The notes below the pieces were generated by a model, which worked only from the letters and a program-made list of their open reading frames with translations, was not told where the DNA came from and did no database searches. This document shows positions 47,042-54,811 of a DNA stretch of 64,000 bases, one piece after another. Where the stretch lies: the NCBI GenBank assembly GCA_946408355.1, contig CAMJRX010000001.1, positions 1 through 64,000 of the forward strand, read 5' to 3'. A program made the position numbers and the translations under genes. Source of the DNA: an uncultured Selenomonadales bacterium (GTDB lineage: Bacteria > Bacillota > Negativicutes > Selenomonadales > Selenomonadaceae). Position 1 is the stretch's first letter. Every line of letters begins with the position of its first letter.

Positions 47042-47107
47042 GCGGAAAATTCTATACAATTCAGTCACGGTAAAAAATTTTTCGGTACTTGAAAGGAGCA
47101 AAAGGTT

Positions 47108-48112
47108 ATGTCGGAACTCAAAATCGGATTGGTCGGAACTGGTATGATTGGGCGCACGCATATTGAGCGCATTAATCAGAAATTGCAGGGCGGCAAGGTT
47201 GTCGCATGCGCGGATTACAATCTGGACTTCGCAAAATCGGTTGCGGATAAGTTCGGAATTCAAGCTTGCGCTTCGGGCGAAGAAATGATTCAGTCGGACG
47301 CGATTGAGGCAGTTATCGTGACGACGGCGGATCCTTTCCATGAACAATACGTTATGGCGGCGATTAAGGCGGGTAAATACGTTTTCTGCGAAAAACCGCT
47401 TGCTCCCGATGCTGACGCTTGCAAGAGAATCGTTGAGGCTGAAATTGCCGGCGGTAAACAACTCGTTCAAGTCGGATTTATGCGCCGCTATGATCCTGGC
47501 TATCGTCAACTTAAAGCACATATTGATTCGGGTAAATTTGGCTTGCCGCTCGCTTTGCACTGCGTCCACAGAAATTACGACGCGCCAGGCTGGAAAACTT
47601 CTATGTCCGTTGAAAATTCTTTAATACACGAGATCGACGTTCTGCGCTGGCTTTTGGGCGAAAATTATGCGACTGTCGAAGTTAAATTCCCCAAAACTAC
47701 CCGCAATGCTGAATACGGCGTTCTGGATCCCCAGATTATTTACTTAACTACAGTTTCGGGCGTGCTCATTGACGTTGAATCTTTTGTTAATTGCCGCTAT
47801 GGTTATGATGTTCGTTGCGAAGTCGTTTGCGAGGAAGGTTGCTTGAATTTGCCCGAATCCGCCAACGCAATGATTCGCACGAATGATTCCCGCGTTTATC
47901 CGATTTGCCACGACTGGAGCGAACGTTTCCCAATCGCCTATGATATAGAATTTCAATCTTGGATTAACGCTATTAAAGAAGGTCGCGTCGACGGTCCGAA
48001 CGCTTGGGACGGCTATCTCGGTCAAGTTACGGCAAGTGCGGCGTCCAAAGCTCGCGATACTCAAACGGTCGTTGAAATTAAATATGATGACATGCCCGAT
48101 TTCTACAAATGA
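47108..48112 (+). CDS. iolG: Inositol 2-dehydrogenase-like oxidoreductase (Gfo/Idh/MocA)
   Basis: A 334-residue NAD(P)-dependent oxidoreductase. The Rossmann motif GLVGTGMIGRTHIERI is at the start, the conserved CEKPLAPD near 97, and the substrate-domain HEIDVLRWLLGE near 176. These fit myo-inositol 2-dehydrogenase, which oxidises inositol to scyllo-inosose; related sugars are possible. AAAGGAG precedes the ATG. No other iol catabolic genes are visible, but a sugar transporter lies 1 kb downstream. Confidence 0.82.
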   Translation: MSELKIGLVGTGMIGRTHIERINQKLQGGKVVACADYNLDFAKSVADKFGIQACASGEEMIQSDAIEAVIVTTADPFHEQYVMAAIKAGKYVFCEKPLAPDADACKRIVEAEIAGGKQLVQVGFMRRYDPGYRQLKAHIDSGKFGLPLALHCVHRNYDAPGWKTSMSVENSLIHEIDVLRWLLGENYATVEVKFPKTTRNAEYGVLDPQIIYLTTVSGVLIDVESFVNCRYGYDVRCEVVCEEGCLNLPESANAMIRTNDSRVYPICHDWSERFPIAYDIEFQSWINAIKEGRVDGPNAWDGYLGQVTASAASKARDTQTVVEIKYDDMPDFYK

Positions 48113-48115
48113 ATT

Positions 48116-48886
48116 TCAGCCGATGTTTTTATAAGTTACATAATGAATTATATCGCTAATAGTTGTCTTGTGTACTTTAAATGTCTTAGCCATTGCCTTT
48201 ATTCCAAATTTTGGATGACGTGGAATATAATTTTTACGAATATACATAACTTCTTTGGGCGTAAATTTTCTATTATAATTTACACATTTTATTTTACCTG
48301 CTCTATGAGCTAATTTAGTATTTTCGCTGTAAGTCACCCATGCAAGATTCCAAATACAGCTGTTGCTTTTTGTATCGTCGATGTGATGAACGACAGGAAG
48401 ATTTTTAGGATTAGGAATAAAAGCTTCGGCGACAATAATATGAACACTACGAGATTTCATTTCACCATTTTTGGACAGAGCAACTGTAGCATAGCCGCTT
48501 TTGTTTGGATTAATTCGGAGAAGCTGTGGTAAATCATTATTATGAAAACTTTTGACGCGGCCGTAGTTGCTTACTTGATAAAGCCCTTCGTAGCCGATAA
48601 CGTCGCGCCACTGTTCGTGCGGCAAATTTTCAAGGCTCAACCAAACGGCGGGGGAATCGCGCAGAATTTTAGCCATCTCGTTAAGTTTAGTGGCAAAAAT
48701 TAAATCGATTTCATTTGTCGGCAGTGCGGGCAGGCTCGCGAAAAAATTTATCGCAACGTCGGAGGGGCGGGATTCGCGATTGATTTTGTGCCAATTCGCA
48801 AGCGTGAATTCAACTGCCGATTTAAGAGGCTCGGACAATTCAGGTAGAGCTTGCAAGAATATTTTCTTCGCGTTGTCTTGATTCAT
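48116..48886 (-). CDS. HNH endonuclease with NUMOD4 motif
   Basis: A 256-residue protein, convergent with the dehydrogenase gene (3 nt between stops). Residues 1-80 are unrecognised. NUMOD4 follows (EQWRDVIGYEGLYQVSNYG, near 90-108), then an HNH_3 core with VHIIVAEAFIPNP, PVVHHIDDTKSNS and WNLAWVT. The C-terminal helix-turn-helix (AMAKTFKVHKTTISDIIHYV) probably gives DNA specificity. Such genes are homing-endonuclease-like or phage-derived. The ATG follows AAAGGAG. It separates two carbohydrate genes and was likely inserted. Confidence 0.88.
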   Translation of the reverse strand: MNQDNAKKIFLQALPELSEPLKSAVEFTLANWHKINRESRPSDVAINFFASLPALPTNEIDLIFATKLNEMAKILRDSPAVWLSLENLPHEQWRDVIGYEGLYQVSNYGRVKSFHNNDLPQLLRINPNKSGYATVALSKNGEMKSRSVHIIVAEAFIPNPKNLPVVHHIDDTKSNSCIWNLAWVTYSENTKLAHRAGKIKCVNYNRKFTPKEVMYIRKNYIPRHPKFGIKAMAKTFKVHKTTISDIIHYVTYKNIG

Positions 48887-48912
48887 AAAAATCGCTCCTT
48901 TGTGCTTGACGT

Positions 48913-48968
48913 AGCACACCGAAACGCTTAGAATCAGAAAAACAATTTGACTTGGCGTTTCGTGTGCT
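48913..48968. repeat. Inverted repeat between HNH gene and transporter gene
   Basis: AGCACACCGAAACGC (48913-48927) and GCGTTTCGTGTGCT (48955-48968) pair over 14 bp with one bulged base. The spacer is 27 nt. No T-run follows. It lies in the divergent region and may be an operator or an insertion scar. Confidence 0.6.
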
Positions 48969-49080
48969 GGTTAATTTCTTAAGCGAAACTAATTTAGCAC
49001 AAAGCGGGCGTTGGGTCAATTTTTTCTCGACAAAAATAGCGAATGAATTCTTGACTTTCCGCTCTAACTTAAGAAAGATT

Positions 49081-50454
49081 ATGATAATCTCGACATTCGG
49101 CGGACTTTTATTCGGTTACGATACCGGTGTTGTCAACGGCGCGTTGCCCTTTATGGCGGCTCCCGACCAACTTAACCTTAATCCTCTGGAAGAAGGCATG
49201 GTTGTCAGTGCGTTGCTCGTCGGTGCGACAATCGGTTCAATCGGCGGCGGCAAGCTCGCTGATATTAAAGGGCGCAGAACAAATATCTCAATGCTCTCGG
49301 TAATTTTCTTTGTCGCGACGCTTGGTTGCGCACTGGCTCCCACTTTTGAAATAATGCTTGTATCTCGTTTTGCGCTTGGTTTGGCTGTTGGCGGTGCGTC
49401 CGTTACAGTTCCTGCTTATCTTGCAGAAATTTCTCCCGCTGAAACTCGTGGACGCATGGTTACACAAAACGAATTAATGATTGTCAGCGGTCAATTTCTC
49501 GCGTTCGTCGTCAATGCGATAATCGCCGTTGCTATGGACGGTAGCAATCATGTTTGGCGGTACATGTTAGTTGTTGCCGCGTTGCCCGCCGTAATTTTAT
49601 TCTTTGGAATTCGTCTTTGTCCGGAAAGTCCGCGCTGGCTCGTATCTAAAGGTCGTCCCGATGATTCACTCGGCATTTTAAAGACAATTCGCGAAACCGA
49701 AGAAAAAGCTATCAAGGAATTGAAAGAAATTCAACATACATTTGAGACTGCCGCTAAAGAAAATGCCGCGGCGCTTAGCGAAATTAATGTTCCTTGGGTT
49801 CGCAGGATAATTTATATCGGTATCGGAATTGCCTGCTTTACACAATTAACCGGTGTCAACTCGATTATGTATTATGGCTCGCAAGTTTTGACGGAGGCGG
49901 GTTTCAGTCGTCAAGCGGCGATTATCGCCAATACGCTCAATGGTTTTGCCTCAGTCGTCGGTACATTAATCGGTATTCATTTAATGAAAACTATGCCGCG
50001 CAGAAAAATGTTGACGGTTGGTTTCTGCGGAACAACTGCATCGCTGTTGCTTATCGCAGTCACGGCTACGCTTTTTGAAGGGCTTGCATTCTTCCCGTAT
50101 CTTGTCCTGTGCTTAACTGTCAGTTTCCTGTTCTCCATGCAAACTTTCTTGAGACCGATTCTCTGGCTCAGCATTTCAGAAATTATCCCGCTTAGATTTA
50201 GAGGATTCGGCATGGGTTGTTGCGTTATCTTCTTGTGGATTACCAACTTTGTTATCGGGTTAGTCTTCCCGTCGTTGCTCGCTAATCTCGGTTTGCAAAT
50301 GACATTCATAATCTTTGCGGCAATCGGATTCATTTCAATTACGTTTACCCGCTTGTGCGTTCCTGAAACTATGGGCAAGACACTTGAGCAAATCGAACAC
50401 CAATTCCGCAACTACAATCGCAAAGAAATTCAATCCGTTGGACACAGCCTATAA
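49081..50454 (+). CDS. MFS sugar/inositol proton symporter
   Basis: A sugar-porter family permease with about 12 membrane helices. FGGLLFGYDTGVVNGALPFM opens helix 1; GKLADIKGRRT is the A-loop motif, PESPRWLVSKGR the central signature and PETMGKTLEQIE the C-terminal one. These fit inositol/sugar:H+ symporters. The start is uncertain: the frame stays open to 48952, but no candidate upstream has a ribosome site, and the farthest lies in an inverted repeat. The ATG at 49081 (AAGAAAG upstream) gives 457 residues, the family's usual size. It may serve the dehydrogenase at 47108. Confidence 0.88.
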   Translation: MIISTFGGLLFGYDTGVVNGALPFMAAPDQLNLNPLEEGMVVSALLVGATIGSIGGGKLADIKGRRTNISMLSVIFFVATLGCALAPTFEIMLVSRFALGLAVGGASVTVPAYLAEISPAETRGRMVTQNELMIVSGQFLAFVVNAIIAVAMDGSNHVWRYMLVVAALPAVILFFGIRLCPESPRWLVSKGRPDDSLGILKTIRETEEKAIKELKEIQHTFETAAKENAAALSEINVPWVRRIIYIGIGIACFTQLTGVNSIMYYGSQVLTEAGFSRQAAIIANTLNGFASVVGTLIGIHLMKTMPRRKMLTVGFCGTTASLLLIAVTATLFEGLAFFPYLVLCLTVSFLFSMQTFLRPILWLSISEIIPLRFRGFGMGCCVIFLWITNFVIGLVFPSLLANLGLQMTFIIFAAIGFISITFTRLCVPETMGKTLEQIEHQFRNYNRKEIQSVGHSL

Positions 50455-50472
50455 CCTCTTACATAAAATTTT

Positions 50473-50503
50473 ATCCCCGTGAGAAATTTCGCGGGGATTT
50501 TTT
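50473..50503 (+). terminator. Rho-independent terminator after the transporter
   Basis: A 10-bp stem (ATCCCCGTGA / TCGCGGGGAT) with loop GAAATT is followed by a T-run. Confidence 0.88.
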
Positions 50504-50578
50504 ATAGCTAAATATCGGCAGGAAAATCGCGGCGGCAATAGAATAATTCTTGCGAAAAAATTTTACGGAGGTTTAAAC

Positions 50579-52666
50579 ATGAAAGATTATAAAAGCGAAA
50601 GTATCAGAAATGTAGCGTTCTGCGGTCATGGCCGCTCAGGCAAAACCAGTTTGCTTGAAGCGGCACTTTTCGACAGCGGTGCGACCACTCGTCTCGGCAA
50701 CGTCGATCAAGGTACCGGCGTCCTCGATTTTGAACCGGAAGAAACTAAGCGTAAGATGTCAATCAGTGCGTCGCTTGCGGCTCTTGAGTGGAAGAATTTT
50801 AAAATCAACGCTATTGACGTTCCCGGTTTCCCCGATTTTGTCGCGGAAATGCACGGAGCTTTGGCGGCGGCAGATTCGGCGGTTATCGTCGTTAGTGCCA
50901 GCGCGGGTGTCGAAGTTGAGACCGAAAAGGCTTGGAGCCTCGCCGAAAAGCTCAACTTGCCGCGTGCGTTCTTCGTTACCAAAATGGATCGTGAACACGC
51001 CGATTTTGAGAAAGTTCTTGCTGACCTTAAAAATAAATTCGGCAATAGTGTCGTGCCCGTTCAAGTTCCCGTCGGCAAAGAGGATAGCTTTAAGGGAGTC
51101 GTCGATTTGATTAAGGCGTTCAGCAAAGTTAACAATAACGACGAGGCGATTGACGCGGCGGCAGTTGCTGACGAAGTGGAAGATAAACGCTTGGAAATGC
51201 TCGACATTGTCGCCGAATTCAACGATGACTTAATGGAAAAATATCTTGAGGGCGACGTTGAGGACTTGGACGAAAAAGAAATTTCCGAAGCTTTAGCGCA
51301 AGGCATTCGCGAGGCTAAAGTTTTCCCCGTGTTTGTTGGCTCTGCGCTTAAAAATATCGGCGTAAAAAAATTCCTCAACAGCATTGTCGAATTCTTCCCT
51401 GCGCCTGATTCCAAAGACTACAGCGGCATTAATCCTAAAACTGATGAACTTGTCGAGCGCAAAGTTTCCGAGCCGTTCAGCGGACAAATTTTTAAAACTA
51501 TGGTTGACCCGTTCGTCGGGCGTATGTCTTATGTGCGCGTGATTAGTGGCGACATGAAGGGCGACGCGACTTATCAACTTATCGGCGCGGAAAATGAAGG
51601 TCAAGAACGTTTGAGCGGATTGTTCACCATGCAAGGCAAGAAACAAATTCCCGTTGACGTGGCGCACGCGGGCGATATTGTCGTAACTAGCAAACTTGCC
51701 AACGCGAAAACCGGCGACACTCTCTGCGATAAAGCCGCCCCGATTAAATACGAACGCATTCAATATCCCGAACCGATGCTTGCTATGGCTGTTACCTCCG
51801 AGAAAAAAGGCGAGGAAGATAAAGTTTTCGGCGCGATTACCCGTCAACAAGACGAAGACCCGACAATTTGGCTCGAAAAGAAAGCTGAAACTAAACAAAC
51901 TATTCTGCGCGGTATCGGTGAAGTTCACCTCGATATTTTAAGCGATAAAATCCAGCGCAAGTTCGGCGTCAAAATGGTTTTGGGCGAACCGCGTGTTGCT
52001 TACCGTGAAACTATTCGCAAACAAGTTGAAGTTCAAGGCAAGCATAAGAAACAATCCGGCGGGCACGGGCAATACGGCGATGTTTGGCTTAGAATTGGTC
52101 CGAACAAAGAAGCCAATACCGAAGTTAACAACGGAAATGTCTGGTCTGAAAGCATTTTCGGCGGCAGTGTTCCGCGTCAATATTTCCCAGCCGTAGAGAA
52201 GGGCACGCAAGAAACTTTAGCTGACGGCGTTATTGCGGGCTATCCCGTCGTTAATGTTAGTGTCAACCTTTTTGACGGTTCTTATCACGCTGTCGACTCC
52301 AGCGAGGCGGCGTTCAAAATGGCAACGTCGATTGCGATTAAGAAAGGTATTCTCTCTGCTGATCCGATTTTACTTGAGCCGTTTGACGAGATAACCGTTC
52401 TTACGCCCGAAAATTACATGGGCGATATTATCGGCAAGCTCAATTCAAAGCGCGGCAGTATTTTGGGCATGAATCCTGTTGGCAATGGCATGACTGAAGT
52501 TAAAGCGTTTATTCCGGAAAGTGAACTTTATAAGTATGCAACCGACCTCCGCTCACAAACTCAAGGGCGCGCTTCTTATTCGTTAAAGTTTGCGGATTAT
52601 AGACCTATGCCCGATAAACTCGCCGAAAAGATTATCGAAGAGCACAAAGCCGCTCAAGAGAAGTGA
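50579..52666 (+). CDS. EF-G-like translation GTPase (divergent EF-G paralogue)
   Basis: A 695-residue protein with all EF-G domains. The P-loop is CGHGRSGKTSLLEA, not the AHIDAGKT of canonical EF-G. Switch 2 reads DVPGFPDF, so the catalytic His of DTPGHVDF is absent. The guanine motif is TKMD. Domain IV (GGHGQYGDVWLRI) and domain V (DIIGKLNSKRGSILGM) are conserved. These traits fit the EF-G-2-like subgroup, whose role is not settled. ACGGAGG precedes the ATG. It stands alone rather than in a str operon with ribosomal genes. Confidence 0.9.
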   Translation: MKDYKSESIRNVAFCGHGRSGKTSLLEAALFDSGATTRLGNVDQGTGVLDFEPEETKRKMSISASLAALEWKNFKINAIDVPGFPDFVAEMHGALAAADSAVIVVSASAGVEVETEKAWSLAEKLNLPRAFFVTKMDREHADFEKVLADLKNKFGNSVVPVQVPVGKEDSFKGVVDLIKAFSKVNNNDEAIDAAAVADEVEDKRLEMLDIVAEFNDDLMEKYLEGDVEDLDEKEISEALAQGIREAKVFPVFVGSALKNIGVKKFLNSIVEFFPAPDSKDYSGINPKTDELVERKVSEPFSGQIFKTMVDPFVGRMSYVRVISGDMKGDATYQLIGAENEGQERLSGLFTMQGKKQIPVDVAHAGDIVVTSKLANAKTGDTLCDKAAPIKYERIQYPEPMLAMAVTSEKKGEEDKVFGAITRQQDEDPTIWLEKKAETKQTILRGIGEVHLDILSDKIQRKFGVKMVLGEPRVAYRETIRKQVEVQGKHKKQSGGHGQYGDVWLRIGPNKEANTEVNNGNVWSESIFGGSVPRQYFPAVEKGTQETLADGVIAGYPVVNVSVNLFDGSYHAVDSSEAAFKMATSIAIKKGILSADPILLEPFDEITVLTPENYMGDIIGKLNSKRGSILGMNPVGNGMTEVKAFIPESELYKYATDLRSQTQGRASYSLKFADYRPMPDKLAEKIIEEHKAAQEK

Positions 52667-53265
52667 TTAGAAAAAAATTTTTTACGGGCTTTGCGCAAAT
52701 CATTGCTGAAACGTTCTTCTTCGCTGAAAATGCAACCGCAATAATTTTGCCGATAAAGTCCCAACTCTAAACTTAAATCTATGCCTTCCTGCCAACCTGC
52801 GCGGAAGTCTTCATAAAAAAATTTAACGCCGAACTTTTTAGCAAAGTGCTCGGCGATTTTTTTTATCAACTCGTGATTTTGATGACGACTGTATAAAAGC
52901 GTCGACGTAAAGATTTCAAAATTATTTTCTGCCGCAAATCGCGCCGTCTCACTCAATCGCCACGAATAACAAATTCCGCAACGCTTATGAAAGCCGTCGC
53001 CAAATTGAATTGTATCCTGCTCATCAACGACGCCCAAAACTTTTGACAGATACTCGCGCAAGCCATAATGATTGTAAGCGAAAAATTTTATTCCGACCTT
53101 TTCGGCAAATTCCCGCGCAGTTCTAAGACGTTGCCTCCATTCTTGATACGGGTGAATATTCGGATTAAAAAAATAGCCGACCGGCTCAAAATTTTCCTCG
53201 CGTAATTTTTTAGTCGGATAACATGAACACGGTCCGCAACACATGTGCAACAAAATTTTTTCCAT
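52654..53265 (-). CDS. queH: Epoxyqueuosine reductase, QueH type
   Basis: A 203-residue protein of the QueH (DUF208) family, which performs the last step of queuosine synthesis in tRNA. Signature cysteines: HMCCGPCSCYP at the start, KRCGICYSWRL in the middle and QNYCGCIFSEEE near the C-terminus, matching the iron-sulfur ligands known for the family. STLLYSRHQNHELI is also typical. The ATG at 53265 follows GGAGG. Its stop codon overlaps the end of the EF-G-like gene by 13 nt tail to tail, with no terminator between them. Confidence 0.93.
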   Translation of the reverse strand: MEKILLHMCCGPCSCYPTKKLREENFEPVGYFFNPNIHPYQEWRQRLRTAREFAEKVGIKFFAYNHYGLREYLSKVLGVVDEQDTIQFGDGFHKRCGICYSWRLSETARFAAENNFEIFTSTLLYSRHQNHELIKKIAEHFAKKFGVKFFYEDFRAGWQEGIDLSLELGLYRQNYCGCIFSEEERFSNDLRKARKKFFSNHFS

Positions 53266-53325
53266 AAACAACCTCCAACTAATTTTTAAACTAAATCATA
53301 AGCAAGTGATTCGTTGTGCTTTGTA

Positions 53326-54174
53326 TCATAATAATTTCCTGCGTTGCTCAACGTAGAGGGCACGAACGCTTATATCGACTGCGTGAACAATCATTCCCGT
53401 TGTAAATTCGACCGCGTCGCGAACATGACTTTGCGTCTGGCGAATCAGCGTAGGAATATGGTTACCGTAGCTCAAGACGACTTCGCAGGAAATTGTTAAG
53501 CCTCTGTCTTCGTTATCCTTAAAGACGTGCTTGACGGTGACATTTTTCAAGCTCTTAACGAATTCGCGAGCCTTGATAATTTTCTCGGCGATAACTTGAA
53601 TAACTTTGTCGTCGATGATTAATTTTCCGTAGTAGCTGAAAACGGGACGCACGATTGATTTTTCGCCAAGCTTGCGACGACGGACGGAAGATTGTTTAAA
53701 AATAGATTGCAACGGATTGACTAAAAAGCCCGAAAAGTGCGGCTTGAGTTCAATCGTCGGAACGGGGATAATGTGCTTGCCTTCCTTTAATCTGTGGAAT
53801 TGCGCCGTTTCAATTTCCGAACGCGACGCAATGTCTTCAATCCTAACGATTAGTTGAATCGACGGGAGGTTGAGAGTTTTGGCGATTTTTTGCACCATAT
53901 TTTCCGACGTGCCAATAACTAAAATTCTATGCGGCTGAATCTCTTGGATTGCCTCGCGAACGTCGTCAGCATGTCCAGGTAAAACGAAAATCGCCCGCCT
54001 TACCGCCATAATTTTACTTTTCTCCGTTTTAGCCGATTCGCCCGCGACAATGTGCCCGTCCTTAATTAAAATTCCGTCGTCAATAATTGCGTCGGCATTG
54101 TGTTCGCGGGCAACTTGTAAAGCGCGATGACTTTTGCCCGTACCGCTCGGTCCAACAAGTGCAATCACGTCCAT
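53326..54174 (-). CDS. P-loop protein with Asp23/Gls24-like C-terminal domain
   Basis: A 282-residue cytoplasmic protein. The N-terminus has a Walker A motif, LVGPSGTGKSHRAL (residues 6-19), and IIDDGILIKDG. The middle is rich in charged and beta segments. The C-terminal 110 residues (VIQVIAEKIIKAREFV, ISCEVVLSYGNHIPTLI, VDISVRALYVEQ) resemble Asp23/Gls24 envelope-stress proteins. The combination is known to me only in outline from Firmicutes; the function is unknown. GGGGAGG precedes the ATG at 54174. It is transcribed divergently from the FlhB-like gene. Confidence 0.75.
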   Translation of the reverse strand: MDVIALVGPSGTGKSHRALQVAREHNADAIIDDGILIKDGHIVAGESAKTEKSKIMAVRRAIFVLPGHADDVREAIQEIQPHRILVIGTSENMVQKIAKTLNLPSIQLIVRIEDIASRSEIETAQFHRLKEGKHIIPVPTIELKPHFSGFLVNPLQSIFKQSSVRRRKLGEKSIVRPVFSYYGKLIIDDKVIQVIAEKIIKAREFVKSLKNVTVKHVFKDNEDRGLTISCEVVLSYGNHIPTLIRQTQSHVRDAVEFTTGMIVHAVDISVRALYVEQRRKLL

Positions 54175-54241
54175 TTTAAATCCTCCCCTCGCGAAATATT
54201 TTGCCATAAAATTATGATAAAATCAATGCAAAGTTGCGCCC

Positions 54242-54270
54242 TTGACGGGTTGATTGACGGCAAATATAAT
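54242..54270 (+). promoter_or_regulatory. Promoter of the FlhB-like gene
   Basis: TTGACG (54242-54247) and TATAAT (54265-54270) are separated by 17 nt, 36 nt before the ATG. Confidence 0.7.
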
Positions 54271-54306
54271 TTGATAAAGTTTACTTAGCAAGGATGAGGT
54301 ATTGAC

Positions 54307-54651
54307 ATGGAAGAAAGAACCGCTCCGACAAACGTAGCTCCTCAACGAAAAGCAGTTGCGCTTAAATACGAGGCAGAACGCGACCTTGCGCCGAAAGTCA
54401 TTGCAAAGGGGCGCGGGCATGTCGCCGAACACATCTTGGAGACCGCGCAGAAAAACGCCGTGCCCGTCTATCAAGATAAAACGCTCGTCAATATGCTTAT
54501 GGCTTTGGAGATTGACCGCGAAATTCCGCCCGAACTTTATAAGGCTATCGCTGAGGTTATGGCTTACGTTTATAAAATGGACAAATCGCACGGACAAGCC
54601 GCTGAAGCTCGTCGCCTCGCTGCTCAACGCCGCCGCAATAGTTTGTTCTAA
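54307..54651 (+). CDS. FlhB C-terminal-domain-like protein
   Basis: A 114-residue protein matching only the cytoplasmic C-terminal domain of the flagellar export switch FlhB. RKAVALKYEAERDLAPKVIA and ALEIDREIPPELYKAIAEVM are typical, ending AYVYKMD. There are no membrane helices and the autocleaving NPTH motif is missing: the sequence begins just after where it would stand. Such small homologues (FhlB/YlqH-like) can partly replace the FlhB tail. The downstream gene is the hook protein, supporting a flagellar role. Confidence 0.85.
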   Translation: MEERTAPTNVAPQRKAVALKYEAERDLAPKVIAKGRGHVAEHILETAQKNAVPVYQDKTLVNMLMALEIDREIPPELYKAIAEVMAYVYKMDKSHGQAAEARRLAAQRRRNSLF

Positions 54652-54658
54652 AAAAATT

Positions 54659-54685
54659 TAAGTCAACGCCGTTAACTGCCGATAT
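54659..54685 (+). promoter_or_regulatory. Sigma-28 (FliA/SigD)-type promoter for flgE
   Basis: TAAG (54659-54662), a 15-nt spacer and GCCGATAT (54678-54685) match the flagellar sigma consensus TAAA-N15-GCCGATAT with one mismatch. It lies 127 nt before the flgE start, leaving a long leader of unknown purpose. Confidence 0.65.
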
Positions 54686-54811
54686 AGTTAGCGAAGTTAG
54701 GCAAAAGCTTAACAGAAACTTGAAAATATCGGGTCAGACAGTTAGGAAATTTTGTAGACAAGGAACAGTCGAAGTAATCTGACCGCCAATTAAAAAGGAG
54801 AAGTGATTAAA

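Noticed and set aside
48952-49080. N-terminal extension of the sugar transporter from a TTG at 48952
   Set aside because: The start lies within an inverted repeat, lacks a ribosome site, and the extension is unlike transporter N-termini.
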